Shown: one piece after another, positions 12,577 through 25,865 of the stretch | Layout of the letters: every line of letters begins with the position of its first letter | How positions within the stretch are numbered: position 1 is the first letter of the stretch | Origin: Paraphaeosphaeria minitans | Lineage: Eukaryota > Ascomycota > Dothideomycetes > Pleosporales > Didymosphaeriaceae | Length of the DNA stretch: 64,000 nt | Direction of reading: 5' to 3' | NCBI GenBank assembly: GCA_015832175.1 | Contig: WJXW01000004.1 | Coordinates: 806,001-870,000, forward strand | Notes under the pieces: model-generated | The model's input: the letters and a program-made list of their open reading frames with translations, nothing else | Database searches by the model: none | What the model was told of the DNA's origin: nothing | Translations under genes and position numbers: made by a program

Positions 12577-13401
12577 TTTTAAACACCCTTAATATAAGTA
12601 CTTTATAAACTCCTGCCTCTTCTACAGCTTTAGGTGCCGCCAAGATTACTCCTATAAAAGATAGTAGTAAGGCGTATAAACCTAATCTCTACTTTAGTAA
12701 ATAATGTTAAACTAACGTCTAGATTCTCTAGTTAGACCTCTACTTCTTTAAATTAGACAAACCCCTTAAAGATAAGAAAAAAGTCATCTTTGCAGCAATA
12801 TATATGCGAAGAGATATAGGATTATAGATCTATCTCTACCTTAAAAAGTACCTAGGAATGGACTATAATAATAATAATAATAATTACGCAAATAAGCACG
12901 CTAATACAGTTAATATTATTAAAGATTATAACAACTTTAAGAAATGCCTTAGACAACTCTTTAGAATTACTAACAAAGACTCTATTATAAAAGCAAAAAT
13001 TTAGACTATAACTTAGAAATAATTAGTAGCTAAGTATATAGCTAAGTTTTGCAGATACGCTGTATAACTTAACTAGGATAATAAATCTCTTTAGGATATA
13101 TACAAATAAGGACTTAAATAGAAACTATGTAAAGAACTCCTACGTAGTAGTGCGTAAATTACTAACCTTAAAGAACTATATAAAAAAACTATTAGGATTA
13201 ATAGAGAATAGTTTTTATTATAATAGGAGCTCTACTAAAACCCTAGGGCGATAAGCTTTAGATAACTAGTAAAAGTAGTTTATAAGAACCTTATTAGAAT
13301 TGTCTAAAAGTAACAGCTAAGGAACTACTAGAGATATAAACTAATAGAAGATATCTAGTTTAACTATATAGGTAAAAGAAAAGGAGGAAGAATAGACCCT
13401 A
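12577..13401 (+). pseudogene. Gypsy A gag, first part
   Basis: This is the plus-strand gag core, equivalent to codons after the 5' LTR in copies B and C. It contains the segment decoded as PLKDKKKVIFAAIYMRGD, a hydrophobic WIYPYLKKYLG motif, an Asn run, and the basic KGKGG linker just before the break. Gln and Trp codons are stops. It is cut at the CCCTA TSD of element E and resumes at 19,989. Confidence 0.75.
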
Positions 13402-13811
13402 TGTTAAATCTAATAGGGTAGCTAGTCCTAAAGGGTTAAGGTTGGTTCTCGGGCAGGAGTACTTACAGAAGGTAGAAGGTCTTATTAATACAATAGTATC
13501 TTGCGAAGTGTAACAAGTTAATAATTTAGTCTGCTAGAATCTAAACGATAGATTAATAAATAGATTAAACACAAGTATAGAGGTTTATCCTTATGTTCCT
13601 ATATAATGGGACTGCTCTAATACTTAGTATTACTAAGTAACTAAGTACATTACGTAACCTGCTCTGCTGCTTAGTGCCACTAAGTAACTAAGTATATTAC
13701 ATAACCTAATCTAAGTTGCTTAGCGTCTCTTTGTTACATTCGTAACCCTATTACTGTTCCATTATACCTTTATAAGCACCCAAGTCCTACATTGTTATCT
13801 AGTACGTAATA
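13402..13811 (-). repeat. Gypsy LTR, subtype I (3' LTR of element E)
   Basis: This 410-bp LTR in reverse orientation runs from TGTTAAATC to ACGTAATA (RIP form of ACGTAACA). It pairs with 19574-19983. The TSD CCCTA precedes it at 13397-13401. Confidence 0.9.
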
Positions 13812-13848
13812 TTATTCCCTTTCTTTTTATTCTTCGTTCTAAAGAATT

Positions 13849-14365
13849 ATGCCTACTAACTATAATTTCATAAAGCGTTGTCACAACCTTATCTTTACTA
13901 TTAAAAACTACAGAGTAGTTATAGTGTTAAAGTGCTCCTTTTATAAGTTGCACTCTTACGTTTATAAAGTCTACGTTAGCTTAGGGAAGTGTAGTAAGTG
14001 TTAGAAACAAGGCTTAAAGTGTAATATAGCTATTACTAGAAACAAGTTCTCGCGGTTAATTATTAAGAAGAAGAAGTTAGAGGCGTAAATATTAGAGGCG
14101 CAAAAAAAATAAGATATGGCGTTTAAGGCCCTACGCGTAGCGCGCGCAAAAGAGGATTAGTTAGCAAAATAGTTAGCACAGAATAAGAAGTGTACTAGTA
14201 AGGTTATTGCGGTAGAAAGTGCTGCTCTAGCGGAGCTAGAGTTAGAAGAGGATCTGGCTTATTCTACTTGGCCCGCTAGTCTGGCTGAACTCAGCACGTC
14301 TATATGGTTGGCAATAGACAACCTGCCTCTTAAGTTCTAGGATAATTCTTTAGTATTACTGTTTT
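13849..14365 (+). pseudogene. Antisense accessory ORF of Gypsy E (type I)
   Basis: This is the best preserved type I copy. From ATG at 13849 a frame of about 170 codons has only four or five stops, all TAG/TAA where CAG/CAA is expected. It begins MPTNYNFIKRCHN. A first Cys cluster (KCSFYKLHSYVYK, ancestral CxxC) is followed by a second with pattern C-x2-C-x3-G-x2-C (GKCSKCWKQGLKCN). A Lys/Glu/Ala-rich coiled coil (about residues 65-120) and an acidic, Ser/Leu-rich tail follow. It lies tail to tail with pol, the two 3' ends meeting near 14,365. I do not recognise a named family; Cys-rich coiled-coil proteins like this may be common among fungal hypothetical proteins. It is not expressible now. 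Confidence 0.65.
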
Positions 14366-17300
14366 AGGTAAGTCTGTTAATAGAATTCTTTAATCTTTTG
14401 TTAACAGTTTCCTAGGTAGTTCCTTAGTTCCTAAGTATTTTCGCTGTGTGGGTATCCTTTCCATTTAATAAGGTACATATTGCTATGCTAATTATATTCT
14501 AGAATTCTTTTAACCTTAAATTTATTTTCTTCCTTAGTTCTGTAGTAGAAGGTGGTTCTAACTAGTGTATTAGGGTTTGCTAGTTCTAGTAGTGATACGT
14601 GGAATATTAGGTGTATCTTTGCATCTAGCGGTAGTTCCAACTTATAGTTTACTAGTGATATTTGCTTAGAAATGTAAAATAGTCTAACCTTAATATAATC
14701 CAGTTTCTTGTGTTTTTTCTTCTAAGTTTGAAGGTTCTTTGTAAGTAGATATACTTTATCCCTTTTTTTTAGCTAAGGTGCCATTTTTCGTTTTCTAGTT
14801 TAATATGAAATTAATTGCTACTAAGCTTTCTTAAGATTCTCTTAAAGTTATTAGTATATTTTCTTTATATTTTCTGCCATATCTATGGCTTCTTTTGCTT
14901 TAATTGTCGTAGGAAATTGTTAATTAAAGAGATGTGGGTGTCTTCTGTAGTTTACATAGAATGGTGTATGTCCTAATACTACTAATACTTTGTTATTATA
15001 GGCCAACTGTGCTATAGGTAGTAATAAAACCTAGTTATTCTTCTAACTGTTGTAGTAGATGCGTAGGTACGTTTCTATAGTTTAGTTTATACGTTCTGTC
15101 TATTTGTCTGTTTGTAGATAGTAAGCCGTTAATAGCTTTTGTTTTATTCCAAGCAGTGCTATAAGCGTTGTCTAATAATTTAACGTGAAGAGCTTGTCTC
15201 TATCGCTAATAATTATTTTTAGGATTCTGTAGTGTCTAATTAGTTAGTCTAGGATAAGAAAAGCGAGTTCCTTTGCTATTATTCTTTTAAGACATAGAAT
15301 GAGCTTAATATACTTAGTTAGTTAATAGACTATTACTAGTATACTATTGTATTTAATTTCTGTTGTTAAATCCTTAGAGTTTAGAATTCCTATAACAAAA
15401 TCTATAGTAATGTCTTCTTATAGTGCTATTAGTATTCTAATTGCTTATATCTCTCTACATTTAAAATGTGTGCTGTGTTTATTTCTCTAGTATTCTGCAC
15501 ATTTGTAGATGTAAGTTATTACAGCTTCCTTAATTCCTTTAAAGGTGTAATTCCTTTAGATAAGTTCTATTGTTTTTGTGATGCCTAGGTGTCTGTACAT
15601 AGGGTTATTGTGGTATTGTCGGATAATCTTGGTCTGTAGATGTTCTAGAACTTCTTAGTTAATTACTAAAAGTTAATTTAGTTCTACTGTTGGCTCTAGA
15701 GATCTATCTTTGGCTTTGCGAAGGATTGCAGAGAAGGTTTTTGCCTTTTCTCTTACTAGATTACTTTATTGGCTAAGAGTGTCTGCTCTACTATTTTGTT
15801 TTCTAGCTACATAGATAATTTTAAACTTATACTGCCTAGTAGTCTACAACTATTTTTGTTGTTGTGGCGTAAGTTCTTTTATCGTTGTGAACCTTAGAAG
15901 GTTCTTATAATCTGTATAGATTTCTAGCGTTAAGTAACTAAGCGCGTAAATTCTCTAGTGCTTTAAGGCTTTAATAATAGCGTAGAGTTCCTTATTATAT
16001 ACGTTGTATTGTGTTTTAGCGTTATTGAATTTGTATAAGTAATAGGTAATTAGGTGCTATTTACTATTACGTTTTTATTTGGCGTAGGCGCCTAGCGTAA
16101 GATCGCTAGCGTTTATTTTAAAGCGTAGTGGTTTATCGCTTCTAAAATAAATAAGGATAGGTTCTATGATACATACTATCTTAAGGAGTTAAAATAACAT
16201 TCTATACTTATTTGTCCATTTAAAGGGTACGTTCTTCTTTATAAGATTTATTAAAGGTATTATGACTTTTACGTAATTTTGGATAAATTGTCGGTTGAAT
16301 CTATAGAATCCTAAGAATTCTTAGATGTTCTTGGCTGTTTTTGGTATTGGCTAGTTCTTAATGTATTTGACTTTACTTAGTGCCATCTTAATTCCTTCTA
16401 TAGTAATAATGTGTCCTAGGAATTTAAGTTATTTAACGTTAAACTTATATTTCTTAAGTTTAATATAAAGGTATACTTTATCTAGTGCTTTTAGTACTAT
16501 CTGTACATGCTTAGTGTGGTCCAATTCGTTTTTAGAAAAAACGAGGATATCGTCTATATACGCGATAACGAATATGTCTAGATGTTTACAGAGTACGTTA
16601 TTAATAAGTGCTATAAAAGCTGCTGGTGCGTTTGTAAGTCTAAAAGGCATAACCTTATATTTAAATAGTCTATAGCGTAATTGAAACAATGTTTTCTATT
16701 CTTTACCTTTCTTAATTTATATAAGGTGGTAACCGTTTCTTAGATTTATTATTATAAATATCGTGGCTTAAGATAGTCGATCTTGTAGCTCTATAATGTT
16801 TAGTAGTGGATATTAGTTCTTTATTATTATATTGTTAAGTTATTAGTAGTTAACGTATAGTCTATCTAATCTATCCTTTTTCTTAATAAACATAAAAGGG
16901 CTTACTACTAGTAACTTTAATAGTTGTATATATCCTTTCTTAAGGTTTGTCTTAATAAAATTACGTTCTTTAAGGAGTTCTTCTCCTATCTTACTATATA
17001 GTAGTCTAAAGGGTAGCGTCTTCCCTTCTTCTAGGTCTATCGTAAGATCCTAGGGTTAATATTCTAGTAGGTTTGCTTTTCCTTCCTTTTCTGTAAACAT
17101 ATGTGTCCATTTCCTATACTCTCTTAGTAAAGTAAGGGGTGTACTATTGTCCTCTTTCTCACACTTCTTAACCTAGTGGTTCCTGCTAGCGTCTGCTAAG
17201 GTATACTTCCGTTTTTTAACTATCTGTCGCGGTATTATATTATTAATAACTCCCTTATTTATTATTATTTTTAGTTAATGCGTAGGCTTTACTTGTAATA

Positions 17301-19573
17301 CATAATTATAGCGTTTAAACGATATTTTCTTTATACTCTAGTTAATCTGCAGGTTGTGTATTATTAACTAAAGTAATCCTAAGACTAACTTATACTTGGA
17401 TCCTAGTAAGATATTTAAGGTAAGTTCCTTTCTATGTCCTTAAACTATTATCATGGTAGTGACCTCCTAGTATATCTAAGGTGTCTTGGGCATTAGGGAT
17501 CCATTTGCGATATAGATAATGTAGGGTACTTTTTTCTCTAATATTATAAGTCCTGCTTATCTTACTATCTAATAAGATATAAAGTTCCTTTCTACTTCTA
17601 AGTCTATAAGAGCTTAAGCCTATATTCCTTTAAGCTATACTAGTAGCTTAACTAATGCTGTGCTTACTATGGCATTTAATTTAATAAAGGCGTTTTCTTA
17701 TCTAAGTTTAGGCCTAAAAAAGACATCTATTCGTGTAGGTCGTAGTTAAGTTCTAGTGCCTAGTATGCGTTTCTAAGTATCCGCTTTTATTGTTGTTCTT
17801 AAGTACGTGGCTTATGTAGATTGTCTTCTTTTTCTTCCTATAAGGATATTCTTCTGTTTTTCCTCCTATAGTTTTTACTATTCCTATATACTAGTTAAAT
17901 TAGTAGCTTTATTATTACTTCTTACGTAGGGTAGTTTACAAAGCTGTCCAAACGTTTAGCCATATAGTAGTATTTATAGTCTTGGTTTAGACACGTGTAC
18001 TAGTACAGTTGTATATAGTCTTTGTTAATAAGTATGTTATAGTATTTATTGCCCTTTAGCGTGAGGTAAGGAAAGTATTTTACTTATTATTTATCCTAGA
18101 GGTGTTTATTGTAAGCTGCGATAGGGTAGTCTGTCTATATCTATCTACAGCGTAGTTTTCTTCTAGGTTATTTCTTATTCTCTTTTTTCTCTGTCTTATG
18201 TTGTGCGTATGTTGGTTCTTCGCAATGCGTCTATATATAGAATTAGTGTGTAGGATTTTAGTGGTTTAGGTAGTACTTTAGTATGTAGTCTAACTTCTTA
18301 TTTTTGTAGGGTTGTATTTCTTTTGGTGCCTAGTGGGGTTCTATGTAGTCCTAAACATTTAGTTTGTACTTAGGTGATATGGGGTTGTCTTCTTTCTGCC
18401 TACTTTATAGGTAAGGAGTAGGAGATCTTGGTATCTCTTCTACGTCTTCTGTGTTGTGGTATACGTTGGAGTCGTCTTCCAGATCTTTATATAGTTGTGA
18501 GTTAAGTGAATCTAATTGCTTACTTTGCTCTAGTGTAACGCGTTAGTAACTAAATGGCGTTGTAATAACTTCCTATTCCTTATTAGGTTCTTAGTCCTTA
18601 ATAGTTAGTACATTTAACTTAGTTTAATAGACTTTGTTCTTTAATCTACAGTTTCTGGCTATATGGCCTGGTTTGCTATATGTAAAGTATTTACAGGTCT
18701 TAGTTATTAGTTGTTAACTTCTATTAGAAACGCGTTTATTAGGCTGCTTAGGGCCTATCCTTCCTTCTTTTCCTTTGCCTATATAGTTAAACTGGACATC
18801 CTTTATTAGTTCGTATCTTTAGTAGTTTCTTGGCTGTTACTTTTAGATAATTTTAATAGGGTTCTTATAAACTATTTTTACTAGTTGTCTAAAGCTTATC
18901 GCCCTAGAGTTTTAGTAGAGCTCCTATTGCAGTGAAAACCACTCTCTGTTAATCCTAATAGTTTCTTTATATAGTTTTTTAAGGTTAGCGATTTGTGCAC
19001 TACTACGTAAGAGTTTCTTACGTAGTTTCTATTTAAGTCTTTGTTTGTATATATTCTAAAGAGATTTATCGTTCTAGTTAAGTTATATAGCGTATCTGTA
19101 AAACTTAGCTATATACTTAGCTGCTAATTATTTCTGAATTATAGTCTAAATCTTTGCTTTTATAATAGAGTTCTTGTTAGCGATCTTAAAGAGTTGTTTA
19201 AGGTATTTCTTAAAGTTATTATAATCTTTAATAATATTAACTATATTAGTATGGTCGTCTGCGTAGTTGTTATTATTGTTGTTGTGGTCCATTCCTAGGT
19301 ACTTTTTAAGGTAGGGATAGATCCATAATCCTATATCTCCTCGCATATATATCGCTGCGAAGATAACCTTCTTTTTATCTTTAAAAGGTTTGTCTAAGTT
19401 AAAGAAGTAGAGGTCTAACTAGAGAATCTAGACGTTGGTTTAAAATTATTTACTAAAGTAGAGATTAGGTTTATGTGCCTTACTGCCATTCTTTATAGGA
19501 GTAATCTTAGCGGCACCTAAAGCTGTAGAAGAGGTAGGAGTTTGTAAAGTACTTATATTAAGGGTGTTTAAGA
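14366..19573 (-). pseudogene. Gypsy E gag-pol, decayed
   Basis: Read on the minus strand from right to left. Gag lies at about 19,573-18,700, followed by its zinc knuckle near 18,650-18,700. The protease segment with a D(L/S)GAG-like motif lies near 17,600. RT contains an intact YIDD box at 16549-16560 within an open stretch 16429-16689 that reads RLTNAPAAFIALINNVL. RNase H lies near 16,120, and integrase with an HHCC-type region near 15,500. The chromodomain lies near 14,400-14,480 (LVKxKGY-like, Trp codons partly lost). Stops replace Gln/Trp codons almost everywhere else. The domain order and the chromodomain identify a Ty3/Gypsy chromovirus. Confidence 0.85.
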
Positions 19574-19983
19574 TATTAAATCTAATAGGGTAGCTAGTCC
19601 TAAAGGGTTAAGGTTAGTTCTTAGGTAGGAGTACTTACGAAAGGTGGAAGGTCTTATTAATATAATAGTATTTTACAAAGTGTAATAAGTTAATAATTTG
19701 GTCTGCTAGAATCTAAATAATAGATTAATAAACAGATTAAACACAAGTATAGAGGTCCATCCTTATGTTCCTATATAATAGGGCTGCTCTAATGCTTAGT
19801 GTTACTAAGTAACTAAGTATATTACGTGACCTGCTCTGCTGCTTGGTGCCACTAAGTAACTAAGTATATTACGTGACCTAATCTAAGTTACTTGGCGTCT
19901 CTTTGTTACGTTCGTAACCCTATCGCCGTTCCATCACACCTTTATAAGCGCCCGAGTCCCACATTGTTATCTAGTACGTAACA
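19574..19983 (-). repeat. Gypsy LTR, subtype I (5' LTR of element E)
   Basis: This 410-bp LTR runs from TATTAAATC to ACGTAACA. The U3 has two tandem units of 47 bp (each with GCTTxGTGxxACTAAGTAACTAAG). It is followed by the TSD CCCTA and the rest of gag of element A. Confidence 0.9.
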
Positions 19984-19988
19984 CCCTA

Positions 19989-22900
19989 AGCAGCCTAATA
20001 AACACGTCTCTAATAGAAGTTAAAAACTAATAACTAAGACCCGTAAATACTTTATATATAGTAAACTAGGCTATATAGCTAGGAACTATAGATTAAAGAA
20101 CAAAGTCTATTAAACTAAGTTAAATGTACTAACTATTAACGACTAAGAACCTAATAAGGAATAAGAAGTTATTATAACGCTATTTAGTTACTAACACGTT
20201 ATACTAGAATAAAGTAAGCGATTAGATTTACCTAACTCACAATTATATAAAGATCTAGAAAACGACTCTAACGTATACTACAACGTAGAAAACGTAGAAG
20301 AGATACTAAGATCTCCTACTCTTTACCTATAAAGTAGGCAGGAAGAAGACAACCCTATGTTACCTAAGTATAAACTAAATGTTAAGGACTACATAGAACC
20401 CTACTAGGCACTAAAAGGAATGCGACCCTATAAAAATAAGGAATTAGACTATGTACTAAAGTACTATCTAGACTACTAAAATCCTACACACTAATTCTAT
20501 ATATAAATATATTACAAAGAACTAATATATGCACAACATAAGGTAGAGAAAAAAGAGAATAAGAAATAACCTAGAAGGAAACTGCGCTATAGATAGATAT
20601 AAACAGACTACTCTATTACAGCTTACAATAAACACCTCTAAAATAAATAATAAATAAAATACTTTCCTTACCTTACGCTAAAGGGTAATAAATGCTGTAA
20701 TATATTTATTAATAGAGACTATATACAACTATACTAGTATACGTGTCTAAACTAAGACTATAAATACTACTATATAGCTAAATATTTAGACAGCTTTGTA
20801 AACTACTCTACGTAGGAAGTAATAATAGAACTACTAATTTAACTAGTACATAGGAATAGTAAAGACTGTAGGAGGAAAAACAGTAGAACATTCTTATAGA
20901 AAGAAGAAGATAATCTATACAAACTACGTACTTAAGAATAATAATAGAAGCGGATACTTAGAAACGTATACTAGGCACTAGAACTTAACTATAACCTATA
21001 CAAACAGATGTCTTTTTTAGGCCTAAACTTAAATAAGAAAACGCCTTTATTAAATTAAATACTATAGTAAGTATAGTATTAGTTAAGCTACTAGTACAGC
21101 TTAAAGGAATATAGGCTTAAGCTTTTATAGACTTAGAAGTAGGAAGGAACTTTATATCTTATTAGATAGTAAGATAAGTAGGACTTATAATATTAGAGAA
21201 AGAAATACCCTATATTATTTATATTGCAAATAGATCCCTAATAGCTAAGACACTTTAGATATACTAGGAGGTTACTACTATAATAATAGTCTAAGGACAT
21301 AGAGGGGAACTTACCTTAGATATCTTACTAGAATCTAAGCATAAGTTAGTTTTAGGATTACCTTAGTTAATAATACACAACCTGTAGATTAACTAGGGTA
21401 CAAAGAAAATATTATTTAAACGCTATAATTATACATTATAAGTAAAGCCTACACATTAATTAAAAATAATAGTAGATAAGGGAGATATTAACAATATAAT
21501 ACTGTAATAGATAGTTAAAGAACAGAAGTATACCTTAGTAGACACTAGTAGAAACTACTAGATTAAGAAGTGTAAGAAGGAGAACAATAGCACACCCTTT
21601 CCTTTACTAAGAGAGTATAGGAAATAGATACACATATTTACAGAGAAGGAAGGAAAAGCAAACTTGCTAGAATATTAACCCTAGAATCTTATAATAGACC
21701 TAGAAGAAGGGAAGACGCCACCCTTTAAACTACTATATAGTAAGATAGGAGAAAAACTCCTTAAAGAACGTAATTTTAATAAGACAAACCTTAAGAAAGG
21801 ATATATATAACTATTAAAGTTACTAGCAGTAAGCCCTTTTATGTTTATTAAGAAAAGGGATAGATTAGACAGACTATACGTTAACTACTAACAACTTAAC
21901 AATATAATAATAAAGAACTAATATCTACTACTAAACATTATAGAGTTACAAGATTAACTATCTTAAGCTAAAATATTTATAATAATAGATCTAAGAGACA
22001 GTTACCACCTTATATAAATTAAGAAAGGTAAAGAATAGAAAACAGCGTTTTAATTACGCTATAGACTATTTAAATATAAGGTTATGCCTTTTGGACTTAT
22101 AAACGCACTAGTAGCTTTTATAGCACTTATTAATAACATACTCTATAAACATCTAGACATATTTATTATTGCGTATATAGACAATATCCTTGTCTTTTCT
22201 AAAAACAAATTAGACCACACTAAGTATGTATAGATAGTACTAGAAGTACTAGACAAAGCATACTTTCGCATTAAACTTAAGAAATATAAGTTTAATATTA
22301 AATAACTTAAATTCCTAGGATACATTATTACCATAAAAGGAATTAAGATAGCACTAAGTAAAATTAAATATATTAAGAACTAGCTAATACTAAAGACAGC
22401 TAAGAATATCTAAGAATTTTTAGGATTTTATAGATTTAACTAATAATTTATCTAAAATTATGTAAAGGTTATAAGACCCTTAATAAATCTTATAAAGAAG
22501 GACGTACCCTTTAAATAGATAAATAAGTGTAGAATGTTATTCTAACTCCTTAAGACAGTATATATTATAAAACCTATTCTTGTTTATTTTAGAAGTAATA
22601 AACCACTACGCTTTAAAATAGACACTAGCGATCTTACGCTAGGCGCCTACACTAAATATGAATATAATAGTAAATAGCACCTAATTGCCTATTACTTATG
22701 CAAATTTAGTAACGCTAAAACACAATATAATGTACATAACAAAGAACTCTACGCTATTATTAAAGCCTTAAAGCACTAGAGGATTTACGCACTTAGCTAC
22801 TTAACGCTAGAAATCTACACAGATTATAAGAACCTTCTAAGGTTTATAATAATAAAAAAGCTTACGCCACAACAATAAAAATAGTCACAGACTACTAGGT

Positions 22901-24354
22901 AGTATAAGTTCAAAATTATCTATATAGCTAGAAAAGAAAATAGCAGAGTAGACGCTCTTAGCTAATAAAGTAATCTAGTAGGAGAAAAGGTAAAAACTTT
23001 CTCTACAATTCTTTGCAAAGCTAAAGATAGATCTCTAGAACTAATAGTAGAACTCAATTAACTTTTAGTAATTAACTAAGAAGTTCTAGAATATCTATAA
23101 ACTAAGATTATCTAACAATACCACAATAACCCTATATATAGACACCTAGGTATCACAAAGATAATAGAACTTATCTAAAGGAATTACACCTTTAAAGGAA
23201 TTAAAGAAGCTGTAATAACTTATATCTATAAATATATAAAATACTAGAGAAATAAACATAGCACACATCTTAAATATAGAGACATATAAGCAATTAGAAT
23301 ACTAACAGCACTATAGGAAAATATTACTATAGATTTTGTTATAGTAATTCTAAACTCTAAGGGTCTAATAACAGGAATTAAATATAACAGTATACTAGTA
23401 GTAGTCTGCTAACTAACTAAGTATGTTAAGCTTATTCTATGCCTTAAGAGAATAACGGCAAAGGAACTCGCTTTTCTTATCCTAGACTAACTAATTAGAC
23501 ACTACAGAATCCTAAAAATAATTATTAGCGACAGAGACAAGCTCTTTATATTAAATTATTAGATAACGCTTATAGCCCTACTTAAAATAAAACAAAAGCT
23601 ATTAATAGCTTACTATCTATAAATAGATAGACAGATAGAACGTATAAACTAAACTATAGAAACGTACCTACGTATCTAGTATAACAGTTAGAAGAATAAC
23701 TAGGTTTTATTACTACCTATAGCACAGTTAGCCTATAATAATAAAGTATTAGCAGCATTAGGACATACACTATTCTATGTAAACTATAGAAGACATCTAC
23801 ATCTCTTTAATTAACAATTTCCTACAACAATTAAAGCAAAAAAAGCTATAGATATAGTAGAAAATATAAAGAAAATACACTAACAACTCTAAAAGAATTT
23901 TAAGAAAGCTTAGCAGTAATTAATTTTATACTAAAACTAAAAACGAAAAATGGCACCTTAGCTAAAGAAAGGGGATAAAGTATATCTACTTACAAAGAGC
24001 CTTTAAACTTAGAAGAAGAAACATAAGAAACTAGATTATATTAAAGTTAGACTATTTTATTATTCTAAGTAAATATTACTAGTAAACTATAAGTTAGAAC
24101 TACCGCCAGATGCAAAGATATACCTAGTATTCTATATATCACTACTAGAACTAGCAGACCCTAATACACTAGTTAAAACCACCTTCTACCACTAGACTAA
24201 GGAAGAAAACAAATTTAAGGTTAAAAGAATTTTAGAATATAATTAGTATAATAACGCGTACCTTATTAAGTAAAAAGGTTACCCACACAGTAAAAATACT
24301 TAGGAACTAAAGAACTACCTAGGAAACTGTTAACAGAAGATTAAAGAATTCTAT
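19989..24354 (+). pseudogene. Gypsy A gag end and pol, heavily RIP-mutated
   Basis: On the plus strand the zinc knuckle (ancestral CFICGKLGHIARNC) lies at about 20,050-20,090 with most Cys/His codons turned to Tyr. The protease region lies near 21,130, RT at about 21,900-22,330 (box reads YIDN), RNase H near 22,620, and integrase at about 23,200-23,700. The chromodomain lies at about 24,240-24,330, and the pol stop near 24,354. It is more degraded than copies B, C and E; no long open frame remains on the coding strand. Confidence 0.8.
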
Positions 24355-24383
24355 TAACAGACTTACCTAAGACAGTAACGCTA

Positions 24384-24886
24384 AGGAATTGTCCTAGAAC
24401 TCTAGAGGCAGGTTATCTATTATAGACTATATAGACGTACTAAGTTTAGCTAGACTAGTAGGCTAAGTAGGATAGGCTAGGTCCTCCTCTAACTCTAGTT
24501 TTACTAGACCAGCACTCTCTACTATAATAACTTTACTAGCACGCTTTTTATTCTACGCTAATTATTTTAATAACTAATCCTCTTTTGCGTATAGTACGTG
24601 TAGGGCTTTAAACGCTACGTCCTATTCTTTTTACGCCTCTAATATTTGCGCCTCTAATTTCTTCTTCTTAGCAATTAACTGCAAGAACTTATTCCTAGTA
24701 ATAGCTATATTACACTTTAAGCTTTATTTCTAACACTTACTACACTTCCCTAGACTAAACGTGGACTTTATAAACGCAGGAATACAACTTACAGAAAGAG
24801 CACTTTAACACTATAACTTCTCTATAGTTTTTAATAGTAGAGATAAGGCCGTAATAACGCTTTATAGAATTACAGTTAGTAGGCAT
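24384..24886 (-). pseudogene. Antisense accessory ORF of Gypsy A (type I)
   Basis: From ATG at 24886-24884 on the minus strand the protein starts MPTNCNSIK, the same as the type I copy in element E. It keeps a KCSFCKL Cys pair; the second cluster and coiled coil are disturbed by stops and at least one apparent frame change. It lies between the pol stop and the polypurine tract of element A, opposite to pol. Confidence 0.55.
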
Positions 24887-24923
24887 AATTCTTTAGGACA
24901 AAGAATAGAAAGAGAGGGGATAA

Positions 24924-25335
24924 TATTATATACTAGATAATAACATAGGACTTAGGCGCTTATAAAGGTGTAATAAAGTGACAATAGGATTATAAATGTA
25001 ATAAAGAGACGCTAAGTAACTTAGATTAGGTTACGTAATATACTTAGTTACTTAGCGGCACTAAGTAGTAGAGTAGGTTACGTAAAGTGCTTAGTTACTT
25101 AGTGGCACTAAGCAGTGGAGCAGCCTTAGTATATAGAAACATAAGAATAGGCTCTCTATACTTATATTTAATCTGTTTATTAATCTATTATTTAGATTCT
25201 AGCAGACTAAACTATTAACTCGTTACACTTTATTAAGATACTAATATATTAATAAGACCTTTTACCTTCTGTAAGTACTCCTGCCTAAGAACTAACCTTA
25301 ACCCTTTAGGACTAGCTACCCTCTTGGATTTAACA
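24924..25335 (+). repeat. Gypsy LTR, subtype I (3' LTR of element A)
   Basis: This 412-bp LTR begins TATTATATACTAG (RIP form of TGTTACGTACTAG) and ends TTTAACA. The purine-rich AAAGAGAGGGGA lies directly upstream and the TSD CTATC follows. Confidence 0.9.
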
Positions 25336-25340
25336 CTATC

Positions 25341-25396
25341 CTTTTTCTTAATAAATATAAAAGGACTTACTGCTAGTGATTTTAATAGTTATATAT
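25341..25396 (-). pseudogene. Gypsy D pol, 56-bp fragment
   Basis: This short piece of element D lies between the 3' TSD of A and the LTR of H. It matches the pol sequence of copy E just beyond the CTATC site (CCTTTTTCTTAATAAA and following). The last five bases, TATAT, are the presumed left target-site copy of element H. Nothing of D is recognisable to the right of H. Confidence 0.75.
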
Positions 25397-25852
25397 TATT
25401 AAATCCAAGAGGGTAGCTAGTCCTAGAGGGTTAAGGTTAGTTCTTAGGCAGGAGTACTTATAGAAGGTAGAAGGTCTTATTAGTATAATAGTATCTTATA
25501 AAGTGTAATAAGTTAATAATTTAGTCTACTAGAATCTAAATAATAGATTAATAAACAAATTAAATATAAGTATAAAAAGCTTATTCTCGCGTTCCTATAT
25601 ACTAAGTAGTCCTACACGTCCTAGAATCCTATATATTTTAGAGTCCTATATGTCCTAGAGTCCTATACGTCCTAGAGTCCTATGTGGGTAAGTCCTACGC
25701 GTCCTAGAGTTCCTATATAGGCGAGGCCTGTATAGTCTTTAGAATCCTTAGGACTTATAACCTATTATCTAACTACTTAATTAGCTAACTCTAGTAAACT
25801 AGTAGTCTAATAAGCTTACGCCCTACTGCTTACACACAGCTAGATTCTAATA
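25397..25852 (-). repeat. Gypsy LTR, subtype II (3' LTR of element H)
   Basis: This 456-bp LTR runs from TATTAAATCC to CTAATA. Its U3 has about six imperfect 17-bp tandem units of the form TCCTAGAGTCCTATATG. The length is exactly that of both LTRs of element C. Confidence 0.88.
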
Positions 25853-25865
25853 TTATCCTCCCCCT

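Larger units (their letters stand above)
13402..19983 (-). mobile_element. Ty3/Gypsy element E (subtype I), uninterrupted
   Basis: This 6,582-bp complete minus-strand copy has two 410-bp LTRs and the TSD CCCTA (13397-13401 and 19984-19988), inserted in gag of element A. Read on its own strand the order is LTR, gag, protease, RT, RNase H, integrase, chromodomain, antisense ORF, LTR. It is one of the less mutated copies: the RT catalytic box is intact and an open stretch of 86 codons survives. Confidence 0.92.
12165..25335 (+). mobile_element. Ty3/Gypsy element A (subtype I), interrupted by E
   Basis: This is a complete plus-strand copy: two 412-bp LTRs, TSD CTATC (12160-12164 and 25336-25340), polypurine tract AAAGAGAGGGGA before the 3' LTR. 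It inserted into pol of element D; copy E shows the empty site CTATCCTTTTTCTT. Its gag is split by element E at 13,402-19,983. Its own DNA is about 6.6 kb. Confidence 0.9.
1439..25396 (-). mobile_element. Ty3/Gypsy element D, interrupted by X, A and H
   Basis: This is a RIP-degraded chromovirus copy on the minus strand. Its own DNA is 1439-3213, 10344-12164 and 25341-25396; these pieces join in register with the uninterrupted pol of copies E and K/M. The 3' LTR and antisense ORF are subtype IV. Three later insertions split it: Copia X, Gypsy A and Gypsy H. The 5' half of pol beyond RT, gag and the 5' LTR are not found to the right of H, so the element is truncated. Confidence 0.8.
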